DNA of 64,000 nucleotides from Promethearchaeia archaeon (GTDB taxonomy: Archaea; Asgardarchaeota; Lokiarchaeia; Sigyniarchaeales; SOKP01). Both the position numbers and the translations under genes were made by a program. The notes under the pieces were generated by a model. The model saw only the letters and a list, made by a program, of their open reading frames with translations, was not told where the DNA came from and did no database searches. This document shows, piece after piece, positions 52,766 through 62,505 of the stretch. Within the stretch, counting starts at the first letter, position 1. Every line of letters begins with the position of its first letter. The stretch spans positions 1 through 64,000 of the forward strand of contig JAHQWG010000016.1 of NCBI GenBank assembly GCA_029856045.1, given 5' to 3'.

Positions 52766-55700
52766 TGCAACTCCACTCTAATATCTATGATAAAATTTTG
52801 ATTTACGAGAGATATGGCAAAAATTTTTTCAGGGTTTTCCCATATATATTGAAATACGATCTCAGCATAAAAATATCCGAACTCATTTGTTTGTTCTGTA
52901 TCGTTCCAATCATAAACAGTTCCGATAGAATCTTCTAATGTACAATTCACTTGCTCGTATTTAACGGCGCTTCCATTATCATAGTACATGGTTCCGTAGA
53001 TCTGTATAATATCACCATCATACCACTCACCCTCTATATCTGTATGATAATTACCATCAATTGTTACTGTAGCAAATACATTTAGGATTTTTAACTCACT
53101 GCTATTTGATATCATATAATTGCTAAGATCAATAAAAATAGGACCAGAATAATCTCTAATTGATCCATTAAAATCGACACGTGCATAATATTCGCCTGGA
53201 GGTGTCGAAATATTAAGTTTAAAATAAAATTTATAATTCCAACTATTCCCATTTGTAGTAAGTACGTAACTTTGACCCCAATCAATAATGAGATAATTGG
53301 TATTATCCACCATTGTTATTTTATTAAATAATCTAATGTTAACTTCCACTTGTTTCAATTTTATATCAGGGTCGGGAAACATATCCTTGACACTCCCAGA
53401 AATGGTTATCCAATTTAGATTTCTAGTTACATTGTTTTTATCAACTGAAATTTCTACCATCTTACTTCCATTCACAATAATAAATGTATAATTTGGGAAA
53501 TCATAGCCATCAGACTGATATAAAACCTTGATTTTATGAGGTCCTACAACCCATGAATCATTTATATGTAAAATAAATTCTGCAATTCCATTTGCATTAG
53601 TTTGATTAACCCAAAACCTATTTTCATAAACATCATAGAGATATATATCACTACCAACGGGAATGGGATATTTAATAACTCTTACAGTAAAATTAACGTA
53701 ATCACTACGCATAAATGATTGAGGACAATTATCATTATCATAAAAAGATTGTGTTTCACTTCCATTTATTTCTAATTTGATAGTTATATTATACGGATCT
53801 TTTATTTCTAAATCCATTACAGCAGAAGTAGATGTATTAATATAGATAAGAAAGAAATCATGTGGATAATCATAGTCTTGATTTAAATAATAAAATGTCC
53901 CATTAAAATCGGCTCTTATGGAATAATTTCCAGCCGGAATAGTATCACTTACTTCAAAATTTAGATCAAAGGTACCATCTGCACCACAATAATAAGGATT
54001 TGTGCTTGGATATATAGGAATGAGTTGTGTATTGTATTTATAATTATTTTTAATTAAATTTACGGTAATTTCTGCATATTTTATATGTCTATTATAAAAA
54101 TCATCAACAATAGAACCCTTGATATTAAATATGGTTCCAACGGAACCACTTCGATTAATAATATTTGGGACAGGCTTTGGTGGATTTAAATCTATTCTAA
54201 TAGCTTCATCTATAATGAAATAAGAGTGATTCTTTAAACTGCCCCATTCCCATTCTGCATAAACCAGATGTGGTCCTGCTAATAAATTACCAGTATTAAA
54301 ATAATAAGTAATATTTGCATATCCATTCTCATCTGTAATCTTTACGCCTATTTCGGAATTATTTGTTTCATCGAAAAATCTGACTGATTCTCCCTCTAAA
54401 GGACCACTTCCACCTTGAAGATTTACTTTTAAATTTAACTCTTGAGTTCTTTTTACAATTGGTTGTTCAAATTCGGAAGTTGAAGTTCCATTTATCCAAA
54501 AATCAAGGATTTGAATATCTGGAGCTTCAATTTTTAAGTCCATCACTGTAGAAGTAGATGTGTTAATATAAGTAAGAAAGAAATTATGTGGATAATCATA
54601 GTCTTGATTTAAATAATAAAATGTGCCATTAAAATCGACTCTTATAGTATAATTTCCGGGAGAAATATTATTATCAACATCGAAATTTAGATCAAATGTG
54701 CCGTCCTCACCACAATAATAGGGATTAGTACTTGGATTTAAAGGTTGAAGTTCCATAAAATATTCTATATTATTTCTAATCAAATAGACAGTTATTTCCG
54801 CATGTTTTATTGGATCATTATACCCATCATCCACAATCGATCCTTTAATATTAAATGTAGTAGATCCTGAACCGGTCCTATTAATAATATTCGGAACTGG
54901 TTTTGGTGGATTAAGGTCTATCCGAACACTTTCATCTACAATAAAATATGAATGATTTCTTAGAGTTCCCCATTCTGCACAAATTAAATGTGGTCCTGCG
55001 ACTGTGCTATAATTCCCCAAATCATACCAATAATATGCCTCTCCATTAAAATCAGTAGGAACAGAATTAATTATTATAGGGTCGTTATATAAATCTCCAG
55101 TAATGTCGTAAAAAGTAATATATTCACCAGTTAAAGGTGTACCACTTACTGTATGCAATTCTGCTTTTAATTCAATCCAATCATAGGCATTAACTATTGG
55201 ATTTTGAAAATCATCATTTGGATACCCTTCGATATAAAAATCTAAGAAAGTAGCAGATGGATTGAAGATATCAATAGATATAGGTAAACTGGAATCATTT
55301 ATTATAGGATAATAGAATGGATATGAAAAACCCAATAAAGGCACATAAACATTAAATGATCCATTAAAATCTACTCGAACATTGTATGTTCCACTTATCA
55401 CATGGTCATTCACTCTTACATCCACATTATATTCTCCATTATTATCTGTAATTTCAGAATCGGGTACGAATGCAAATGAATTTTTATTATTTAATGAATC
55501 TAAGAGTATAAATTCCACTTCCCCATCGGATACACCTTTTCCGTTTGCGGGATCAATTAGATCACCAGTTATATTTGTGTTACTAGAAATTGTTTTATCA
55601 ATATAATTGGGCAACACACTATCAAGGTTAACTTCTATAGGAGCATCCAAAAAGTAATTAGTATAATTAACAATAATTTCTTTTGATGCTTGAATTAAAT

Positions 55701-57159
55701 GAGGTCCAGCAACAGTATTAGTATCAATATTTATTATTATTGAGCATGATCCATCACTATCTGTTATACTTTGACCTAAATTTGGATCATTTTCAGTTAT
55801 ATCTTCAAAATTAATAACTTCTCCTTCTTGTGGAATTCCATTTAAATAAAGTTCAGCTATGATTTCAATATCATCACCACGAATTACGGGGGATATTGTG
55901 TTTGTATATACAATTAATTCCATTTCTTCAAAAGTTAATCGATTTTGTCCTTCAAATAAAATATCCATTTCAGTCCAAACACCAGATCCATCAATGGCTA
56001 ACGGAACATAAATTTCTGACCATGAGTAAAGATTTAATCTTTTGATTGTGTAGTAATTTTTTCCTTCCCATTGATTATAACTTTCTTCTGTATATCGAGA
56101 ATTGAAACCATCAACATATCGACTTGCGATTCCAAATGCACGAGTTAAAGCTGTATAAGTTGCAGCAAAATCAGAAAAAATTCCAGATTGAGTGCCACAA
56201 AACCACTCAACTACATCTTCTCCTTGAGCTGGGCGATTATAAGGAGGTAAAAAATCAATTTCAAAATTTTGTTGCAAATAATTTCTTATTTTATCTGCCT
56301 TTACATATGCATTATCTGTATAATCAATAATAACATCTAATGCATCATAATGACTTTTAAAATTAGGATTATTTTGGATATATCCAGGAATTCCTCCAGG
56401 GTCTGGTAATTGATAATATTGATCTTTTATCGAAGAAGGAGTATAAATTTCCATAACAGCGGAATTGTTTATTTCAGTTGGGCTCAAAACACTTTCTCCA
56501 AATAAATCGTATGTAAGATTTCCTGAATAGTCAGAGTTAAAATTAAGATTTATCGATGCTACATTGAATAAATCTTTATATAATATAGAAGATTGAGGAT
56601 CAAACCAATCTGCCCCGGGGGTTAACCATGGTCTGTCCATAATATGAGGTGTAGGGAATAAGGAGGGAATTATCAGTGAATTTTCTCCTGTTGTTGCATC
56701 AATGGGATATTTTATTCTTATCATATCTCTATCTGAATAGTCATTATAATAATCATTCCAAGAGGTAAATGTCGCTGGGCTTACCCCAGAAACTGATTGG
56801 GACCAGCTCCCGTCGTTATTATATTCATCCATTACAGAAAATTTCCATAACCAAGATTCATCAAAATAATCATAATCTTCAATATAAAATACTGCTTCTT
56901 CAGCATGTTCCAAAAGGTCTTCATAATTTAGAAGGTCCATTAAATTAAACATATCAAATGCAATATCGAATAATTCTGCCTCCTCATCCAGTGCATTTGT
57001 TAATTCATCTGATGGAGTTGTTCTTATACCGAATATAAAACCAATTAAAGCTGTAGAGCCTAAATATAGCCCAAAGAGTAAGATAGCTACTATTATTACT
57101 GAAATGGCTTGCTTTTTTGCATTTCCTTCAGTAATTAGCTCCGTTCTTCTCTCAGGCAT
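52756..57159 (-). CDS. Transglutaminase-like fold with degraded active site, fused to Ig-like repeats
   Basis: This 1467-residue protein has a membrane segment at about 17-44. Then comes a transglutaminase-like core at about 320-400: SGIFSDFAATYTALTRAFGIASRYVDGFN and LYSWSEIYVPLAIDGSGVWTEMD. The usual catalytic Cys position is F328, the usual His is Y378, and the Asp is kept (D399). C321 is the only nearby Cys. So the protein is probably not an active protease or transglutaminase. From ~430 to the end are Ig-like modules, including two near-identical ~240-residue units. Many N-x-S/T sites suggest it is glycosylated on the cell surface. It heads the operon ending with DUF58 and the membrane protein. 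Confidence 0.75.
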   Translation of the reverse strand: MPERRTELITEGNAKKQAISVIIVAILLFGLYLGSTALIGFIFGIRTTPSDELTNALDEEAELFDIAFDMFNLMDLLNYEDLLEHAEEAVFYIEDYDYFDESWLWKFSVMDEYNNDGSWSQSVSGVSPATFTSWNDYYNDYSDRDMIRIKYPIDATTGENSLIIPSLFPTPHIMDRPWLTPGADWFDPQSSILYKDLFNVASINLNFNSDYSGNLTYDLFGESVLSPTEINNSAVMEIYTPSSIKDQYYQLPDPGGIPGYIQNNPNFKSHYDALDVIIDYTDNAYVKADKIRNYLQQNFEIDFLPPYNRPAQGEDVVEWFCGTQSGIFSDFAATYTALTRAFGIASRYVDGFNSRYTEESYNQWEGKNYYTIKRLNLYSWSEIYVPLAIDGSGVWTEMDILFEGQNRLTFEEMELIVYTNTISPVIRGDDIEIIAELYLNGIPQEGEVINFEDITENDPNLGQSITDSDGSCSIIINIDTNTVAGPHLIQASKEIIVNYTNYFLDAPIEVNLDSVLPNYIDKTISSNTNITGDLIDPANGKGVSDGEVEFILLDSLNNKNSFAFVPDSEITDNNGEYNVDVRVNDHVISGTYNVRVDFNGSFNVYVPLLGFSYPFYYPIINDSSLPISIDIFNPSATFLDFYIEGYPNDDFQNPIVNAYDWIELKAELHTVSGTPLTGEYITFYDITGDLYNDPIIINSVPTDFNGEAYYWYDLGNYSTVAGPHLICAEWGTLRNHSYFIVDESVRIDLNPPKPVPNIINRTGSGSTTFNIKGSIVDDGYNDPIKHAEITVYLIRNNIEYFMELQPLNPSTNPYYCGEDGTFDLNFDVDNNISPGNYTIRVDFNGTFYYLNQDYDYPHNFFLTYINTSTSTVMDLKIEAPDIQILDFWINGTSTSEFEQPIVKRTQELNLKVNLQGGSGPLEGESVRFFDETNNSEIGVKITDENGYANITYYFNTGNLLAGPHLVYAEWEWGSLKNHSYFIIDEAIRIDLNPPKPVPNIINRSGSVGTIFNIKGSIVDDFYNRHIKYAEITVNLIKNNYKYNTQLIPIYPSTNPYYCGADGTFDLNFEVSDTIPAGNYSIRADFNGTFYYLNQDYDYPHDFFLIYINTSTSAVMDLEIKDPYNITIKLEINGSETQSFYDNDNCPQSFMRSDYVNFTVRVIKYPIPVGSDIYLYDVYENRFWVNQTNANGIAEFILHINDSWVVGPHKIKVLYQSDGYDFPNYTFIIVNGSKMVEISVDKNNVTRNLNWITISGSVKDMFPDPDIKLKQVEVNIRLFNKITMVDNTNYLIIDWGQSYVLTTNGNSWNYKFYFKLNISTPPGEYYARVDFNGSIRDYSGPIFIDLSNYMISNSSELKILNVFATVTIDGNYHTDIEGEWYDGDIIQIYGTMYYDNGSAVKYEQVNCTLEDSIGTVYDWNDTEQTNEFGYFYAEIVFQYIWENPEKIFAISLVNQNFIIDIRVELQWE
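53800..54300 (-). repeat. Tandem repeat unit 2 inside the Ig-repeat gene
   Basis: This stretch matches the one at 54526-55026 with a fixed offset of 726 bases (242 codons). The match is seen at TGTGGATAATCATAGTCTTG (53861 versus 54587) and at the TCTAT start of a later segment (54191 versus 54917). The encoded modules share IDLNPPKPVPNIINR and STNPYYCG. The similarity suggests a fairly recent in-frame duplication. The end boundaries are approximate. Confidence 0.75.
54526..55026 (-). repeat. Tandem repeat unit 1 inside the Ig-repeat gene
   Basis: This is the partner of the unit at 53800-54300, 726 bases away and in the same frame. On the protein it is the first of two modules that carry IDLNPPKPVPNIINR, VDD, STNPYYCG and GTFYYLNQDYDYPH. 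The fine differences are mostly third-codon or conservative, so both modules are probably under selection for structure. Confidence 0.75.
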
Positions 57160-57388
57160 ATGTTGGTATTCTCATATAGATTATTATATATTTGTAATAA
57201 TATAAAAATAAAAATAGAAATATATAATTTAGCTGTATTTCTAAAAAAGTAGAATAGTCAAATTTTTTTTTTGCGAATTATATATTAAAATTTAACATGA
57301 TTATATTCGAAATTAGAAAAATAACTAGAAGAAATTCGATAAAAGAGAAAAAAGAGAATATTCAAATAAAAAGAATTTAGACAAACCT

Positions 57389-58258
57389 TTAAAATTCATA
57401 GCCACACTTGGTGCATATATTTTTCTTTGCGTAAATCGGTTTAGGGACGTAGGATACTATTTTAGTTTTATCTTCAACCTCTTTAATCGCAGTAGAGCCA
57501 CAGTTAGGACAGACTCTTCTTATTCCACCCCCTAATCCAATTGTGGGAGCTATGGTTGGCTCAAGTGTTGGTTTTAAAGGTGTTGGTGCCGGCGTCGGTG
57601 AAGTTGGTGTTGGCATAGTAGGTTGTTGGCTACTAGGATAAGGGCTTGTAGAAGCAAGTGTAGAAGGCATTACAGATTTTGGCTCTTTCAATTCTTCAAT
57701 TCTTTTATTTTTTGCTGAAATTTCTTGTGTTAATTCATTTACTTTTGCTTGCAGTGGGCCAACTTGTTGTTTTAATTGAACATTTTCAGCCGAAAAGGAG
57801 CGTGCTTGGGTTTGTGCTTCTGCTAATTGTGTTTGAAGTTGTTGAATATGTGAGTTGAGTTGATCTACCTGATTTTTATGGGCTTCCATCGATTGCTGGA
57901 GAGTGGCAAGTTGTTGGTTTAGTTGGTTAATTTGAGCATCTTTTTGAGTTGCAATATTATGCAATTCATTAATTTGATTATTTTTATTTCCCAGTTCTGC
58001 CTCTAATTGGTTAATTTGCCTATTCAAATCTTGTACTTGAGTCTGAATTTGACCTATATCAACAGAAGATATTTGAGTGGATGGCAATGGTGGTTGTGGC
58101 ACTGGAGGGGGAGAAGGTATTCGTATTGGCGGAGGAATTGGTGGACTTATTGGAGGTGGGATTTGAGTAGGGGCTGGTGGTGGAGGTGTGTATGGAGGTG
58201 CTCCTAAAGGTTTTTTTTCCTCTTCTTCATCTTTTTCAGGGTCGTATTCATCTGACAT
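57389..58258 (-). CDS. Coiled-coil protein with proline-rich N terminus and C-terminal zinc ribbon
   Basis: The 289-residue protein is made of an acidic start, a Pro-rich region (about 18-62, repeated PPP/PPI), a Gln/Leu coiled coil (about 65-195, QTQVQDLNRQINQLEAELG and onward) and a second Pro/Thr/Ser-rich linker (about 200-240). It ends in a zinc ribbon with CPNCGS and CTKCGYEF (four Cys). No membrane segment is seen. The composition suggests a scaffold or adaptor. It lies upstream of the Ig-repeat operon with a 229-base gap, same strand; no direct functional link is shown. Confidence 0.7.
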   Translation of the reverse strand: MSDEYDPEKDEEEEKKPLGAPPYTPPPPAPTQIPPPISPPIPPPIRIPSPPPVPQPPLPSTQISSVDIGQIQTQVQDLNRQINQLEAELGNKNNQINELHNIATQKDAQINQLNQQLATLQQSMEAHKNQVDQLNSHIQQLQTQLAEAQTQARSFSAENVQLKQQVGPLQAKVNELTQEISAKNKRIEELKEPKSVMPSTLASTSPYPSSQQPTMPTPTSPTPAPTPLKPTLEPTIAPTIGLGGGIRRVCPNCGSTAIKEVEDKTKIVSYVPKPIYAKKNICTKCGYEF

Positions 58259-58398
58259 TTTTAATCATTTAAATTATTTTAAAATAATTCTCTAACAAAA
58301 AAATAGATAGACTTTTTAATTTATATATTTATAGGTCGCTTTAAAAAAATTTTACGTTATGGAGAAAAAAAATTAAAAAAATATTTTGATTCAAATGA

Positions 58399-59484
58399 TT
58401 AAAAACAATCCCAATATTCTGATAAGTTGTTCTTGATTTGTTTGATAAGTCTTTCTTGGGTATATTCAAATATTTTTTCATCAGATTTTCTTTCATCTTC
58501 GGAAATTAAATCAGTTTCACTGTTTAGAACTTTTAATACATTATATATTGCTTGAGCCTGTTTATCTAATTCATATCCTCCTTCTAAAGTAATTAAGATT
58601 TTTCCATTGGCATAATCATCAGCTAGTGATTTAATCAATTTTGTAAGATTTGCTGGCCCTTGGATTGTCCAGCCCATTCTTGTCAGGAGGTCAGTATGAT
58701 GAGTATCAAAACCAGCAGAGATTAAGATAAATTCTGGTTTAAATTCATTTGTTATTGGAATTGCTATTTCTTTATACAACAATTGAATTATATCATCACC
58801 AGAGGAAGGAGCCATAGGGAAATTAATTATATGGCCCTCTCCCTTTCCTGAACCAATTTCATTAGTAAATCCGGTTCCAGGATATAGAGTTCGTCCATCT
58901 TGATGAGAACTGAAAAAAAGTAATTGTCCATTTTCTGAGCCATCATAAAAAATATCTTGAGTTCCGTTTCCATGGTGGCAATCCCAATCAAAGATTGCAA
59001 CTTTTTTTATATTTTTTTCTCTAAAGAGATATTCCGCAGCGATAGCAATATTATTAAAAATACAAAAACCAGCGCATTTATATCTATTGGAATGATGCCC
59101 AGGTGGTCTAACAAGACCAAAAGCGCTACTAATTTCTCCCTTTAATATTTTATCAATACCAGTTAAATTTCCCCCGACTGAATATAAAGAAGATTCAAAA
59201 GTATCTCCAGAAACAACTGTATCCAGATCGATATTTTTTAAACTCTCTGTTTTTGCTGCTAAATCACTTAGTTCCTTAATTTGCTCAATTAGCCTCTCCG
59301 AATGAACATATTTTATTTGATCAATGGTTGCTTTACGAGGTTTAATTACCGGAAAATCTTTAGAGTTCCACATACCCTTTTCCTCTAAAAAATTTTTCGC
59401 TACAATAAGTCTTTTTGGCGTCTCTACATGGACTCCTACTTCATGTTTTAAATAAATCTCGTCATAAATTAATCCAACTGGCAT
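58399..59484 (-). CDS. Histone deacetylase-family (AcuC/Hda-like) deacetylase
   Basis: The 361-residue enzyme has the arginase/HDAC-fold signatures: RPPGHHSNRYKCAGFCIFNN (H130, H131), DWDCHHGNGTQDIFY (ligands D168 and H170), and SAGFDTHHTD (D260). The Zn ligands and the catalytic His pair are complete, so it should be an active amidohydrolase. Archaeal members may deacetylate proteins such as Alba or metabolites (acetylpolyamines, acetoin). Start ATG at 59484. It is divergent from the small GTPase with a 156-base gap. Confidence 0.92.
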   Translation of the reverse strand: MPVGLIYDEIYLKHEVGVHVETPKRLIVAKNFLEEKGMWNSKDFPVIKPRKATIDQIKYVHSERLIEQIKELSDLAAKTESLKNIDLDTVVSGDTFESSLYSVGGNLTGIDKILKGEISSAFGLVRPPGHHSNRYKCAGFCIFNNIAIAAEYLFREKNIKKVAIFDWDCHHGNGTQDIFYDGSENGQLLFFSSHQDGRTLYPGTGFTNEIGSGKGEGHIINFPMAPSSGDDIIQLLYKEIAIPITNEFKPEFILISAGFDTHHTDLLTRMGWTIQGPANLTKLIKSLADDYANGKILITLEGGYELDKQAQAIYNVLKVLNSETDLISEDERKSDEKIFEYTQERLIKQIKNNLSEYWDCF

Positions 59485-59600
59485 TTTTAAAATCTTTCAA
59501 TCATTAGATGGTTTTCATTTAATTGAATATAAATAATTTTTAAAGGTTAAAAAGATTTGGGGATAATTCTGGATTAATTCTTTTTAGTTATTGACTTAAA

Positions 59601-59614
59601 GAAAAGTATTAAAA
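59601..59614 (+). promoter_or_regulatory. BRE/TATA-like element upstream of the small GTPase
   Basis: GAAAAG followed by TATTAAAA lies about 27-34 bases upstream of the ATG at 59641, and no ribosome-binding run precedes that ATG. This fits an archaeal promoter giving a leaderless mRNA. Confidence 0.4.
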
Positions 59615-59640
59615 CACAAACTAATTTAATATTTACAAAG

Positions 59641-60162
59641 ATGAGTGATATTCAAGTATTTAAATTTAAGTTTGTTATAATTGGTGAAAACGGTGTAGGA
59701 AAGACATCTTTAGCGAGATCTTTTGTATCTAAACAATTTGCTATGGACTATAAACCGACAATTGGTAGTAATATCTTTATGCATAATGTTTCTTTATCAG
59801 ATAATATTAATGTTTCAGTTGCTTTATTTGACATTGCTGGTCAAGAGAAGTGGGCAATGATGAGGCATATTTATTATGAAGGAGCTCAAGCAGCTTTTTT
59901 GGTTGGGGATGTAACAAGAGAGCGTTCTTTCGATGAGTTAGCAAATTTTTGGTATCCAGATTTTATAAAATTTTGTGAGAAAAAGCCAACAATCTTACTT
60001 GCAAACAAGAGTGATTTAGAATCAAAAACGGATAAGAAGAAAATTGAAGAAGCGGCAAAAAAAATAGGAGCTATAGATATTGTTTATACTTCTGCAAAAA
60101 CGGGAGAAAATTGTGATGATGCGTTAAAAAAGCTCGTATTATATTGTATGAATCAAATTTAA
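59641..60162 (+). CDS. Ras/Rab-like small GTPase
   Basis: The 173-residue GTPase has all five G motifs: G1 GENGVGKTS (15-23), G2 T40, G3 DIAGQ (64-68), G4 NKSD (122-125) and G5 SAK (151-153). The catalytic Gln is Q68. There is no C-terminal Cys (end MNQI), so lipid attachment of the Rab/Ras type is not expected. Such proteins are abundant in Asgard archaea and resemble Rab/Arf-like eukaryotic regulators. Roadblock and longin-like candidates in the window could be partners. It ends 1 base from the convergent mcm. Confidence 0.95.
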   Translation: MSDIQVFKFKFVIIGENGVGKTSLARSFVSKQFAMDYKPTIGSNIFMHNVSLSDNINVSVALFDIAGQEKWAMMRHIYYEGAQAAFLVGDVTRERSFDELANFWYPDFIKFCEKKPTILLANKSDLESKTDKKKIEEAAKKIGAIDIVYTSAKTGENCDDALKKLVLYCMNQI

Positions 60163-60163
60163 C

Positions 60164-62296
60164 TCATCTATTATCCACAAATTTTATATATTTACTTCTA
60201 GGTTTATAAAGAGTTCCTTCTTTTACTGCTTGATCAATGGTTTCCTCAATAAATTCTCTATCTAGATCTTCTTCCATTTCAAGTATTTCTATAACATTTT
60301 CTATTTCGACTGCATTTCCGTCATTTTCATTGATCATATTCTTTATTCTATCTAAGATTTTAGTTATTTTATTTATCCTTGAGCGAGTCTGTCCGGTAAA
60401 AATTCTATCGATGTCAAATTTACCAGTGCTTTCATCATATCCTACATCTCGTAAGTATCTATTAAATATTTTTATTATTTCTTCGACATCTTCTATTAAT
60501 ACTTTATCTCTTAGAGCCATTTTTGTATATGATTCACTTAACCTAATTAAAGCTTCTAAATTTCTTGCCAATATTGATACTATTGCTTGTTCTGCATCGT
60601 ATTTACCTCTTAAATCTAAATAATACTCCTTTATTTTATCTTTTGCTTCTTGTGTTAAAACTGGAAAACAATTACAACGTGCATAATGAATATATTTTTT
60701 AAGAAGGTCATGATTTATAGGAATTAATGGCTCGTCAGCATTTTGAGAGATTTTTGTAAAATCACCAGTAGCTTGTTCTAAAATGAATTCTGCCAATTGA
60801 GCATCTTTAGCTTTATCAGGTTCATCCACAACGATAAAAATAAGATCAAACCTTGAAAGTAATGTTGGTGGTTGTTTAATATTTTCAGTAGGAGTCTTAT
60901 ATTTATTATATCTGCCCAGAGAAGGATTTCCAGCAGCTATTATACCGGTTTGAGCTCTTAATGTAGCTATAATTCCTGCCTTGGCTATACTAACGGTTTG
61001 TTGTGCCATCGCCTCGTGTATAGCAGCAATATCTTGCGATTCCATTTTGTCAAACTCATCTATAGCAGCAATTCCTCCATCAGCTAATACAATTGCCCCA
61101 GCTTCAAGAGACATAGTTCCTGTATCTGGATCTTTTACAACAGCTGCCGTAAGTCCTACAGCTGTAGAACCTTTACCCGATGTATACAATGCTCGAGGAG
61201 AAATATTAACAGCACTCTTAAGAATCTCACTTTTACCTGTTCCAGGGTCTCCTACAAATAATACATGAATATCTCCTCTTCTATAAGTTCCATCAACTTT
61301 TTTTAGTCTAGTACCCCCAAATAAGCATAAAGCGGTCGCCAACTTTAAATTCTCTCTTCCATATATGGATGGTGCAATAGATCTGGCGATTTTTCTTTGA
61401 ATATATGGCTCTGCAGCGAGTTCTTTAATTTGTTTTAATTCTTCTTCAGATGGATAAAAATCTTTATCCTCTTTATCTGAAGATTTAATAGAATTCACAT
61501 CAATAAAAGTTCTAAATATAAGTGAGCCTTTTCCTTTAGCATTTCTTAGTGGCAATGATTTAAAAACTCCCATTATTTTTACACGGTCACCAGGACGTAC
61601 CTTATCAACCAAATCTTTAATAAGAATTCCATCTATAGATCTAGGTATTCTTCCAGCTGGCAACTCTTCTGGTGTTTCTTGTATTGTTATTTTCTGCCAA
61701 TCAATAAAATCAGATTTTTTAGAAATGAAAATAAAATCTTTTTGATTATTTGCCTTACATTTTGGATTCATACAATGATTTGGCCAAATAAGTGTGTTGG
61801 ATAGTTGAATTTGTGGGAATTCAACATCGCATCTTAAACACTTATAAATTGCATTTTCTAATTTTGGACGAACAGTAGAAGCACGAAGTAAAATGCCACG
61901 AGTAAAAATTAATTTATCAATATGTTTTGATCTTAATCCTCTAAGTAAAACAAGATTAGAATCATTATCTGTTGAAATTTGAATAAAACATTCTACTTCA
62001 TCCTTTAATTTGCCTCCAGGAGCGTGAAATTTTAATAAATTTTTAAAAGCCTCAATGGCATCCGGGATTACATCTTCAGGATTATTTTTTAATATCTCTG
62101 CTAATGCGGGATCAAATGCATTTAGATCTTCAAATAAAAACTCAAGAGTATTTTCTCCTTCTGCGTAAATTTTAGAGATTTTATCTCTATATTTAAATTC
62201 AGTTGGTTTTTCTTGAAATAACCTGAAAAAATCTTCAAATCTTTTGATTTTATTAATTGGAATACTTGGTTGAGGCTGTTTATTATTAATTGTCAT
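60164..62296 (-). CDS. mcm: MCM replicative DNA helicase
   Basis: The 710-residue helicase has the archaeal domain order: an N-terminal A domain, a zinc-binding domain (C153, C156, C175, C180), an OB-like region (GDRVKIMGVFKSLP) and the AAA+ core. Walker A is GDPGTGKS (349-356), Walker B AAIDEFDKM (410-418), sensor-1 GNP (456-458) and arginine finger SRF (481-483). The C-terminal helical region ends in a winged-helix-like portion. MCM unwinds DNA at the fork with GINS and Cdc45/RecJ; none of those is in the window. It is convergent with the GTPase. Confidence 0.97.
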   Translation of the reverse strand: MTINNKQPQPSIPINKIKRFEDFFRLFQEKPTEFKYRDKISKIYAEGENTLEFLFEDLNAFDPALAEILKNNPEDVIPDAIEAFKNLLKFHAPGGKLKDEVECFIQISTDNDSNLVLLRGLRSKHIDKLIFTRGILLRASTVRPKLENAIYKCLRCDVEFPQIQLSNTLIWPNHCMNPKCKANNQKDFIFISKKSDFIDWQKITIQETPEELPAGRIPRSIDGILIKDLVDKVRPGDRVKIMGVFKSLPLRNAKGKGSLIFRTFIDVNSIKSSDKEDKDFYPSEEELKQIKELAAEPYIQRKIARSIAPSIYGRENLKLATALCLFGGTRLKKVDGTYRRGDIHVLFVGDPGTGKSEILKSAVNISPRALYTSGKGSTAVGLTAAVVKDPDTGTMSLEAGAIVLADGGIAAIDEFDKMESQDIAAIHEAMAQQTVSIAKAGIIATLRAQTGIIAAGNPSLGRYNKYKTPTENIKQPPTLLSRFDLIFIVVDEPDKAKDAQLAEFILEQATGDFTKISQNADEPLIPINHDLLKKYIHYARCNCFPVLTQEAKDKIKEYYLDLRGKYDAEQAIVSILARNLEALIRLSESYTKMALRDKVLIEDVEEIIKIFNRYLRDVGYDESTGKFDIDRIFTGQTRSRINKITKILDRIKNMINENDGNAVEIENVIEILEMEEDLDREFIEETIDQAVKEGTLYKPRSKYIKFVDNR

Positions 62297-62505
62297 GTAT
62301 TAACCCATTACTTTTGATCATTTTTTTTTATAAAATGTCGGTATTTTTAAATTAAAGAATTTTAGATTATAAAACAATTTATTAATTCACAGATATTATC
62401 AGTAGATTAATACTGCATTAATATATTCAAAAAATAAAATATTAAGAGATTGTAAATTTAGAGATTTATAAAATACAAGAAGCAAAATTATTACTTGAAA
62501 TTATT

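Noticed and set aside
60237-60623. 128-codon plus-strand frame within mcm
   Set aside because: Antisense to the C-terminal part of MCM, Ser/Ile-rich, and no start signal.
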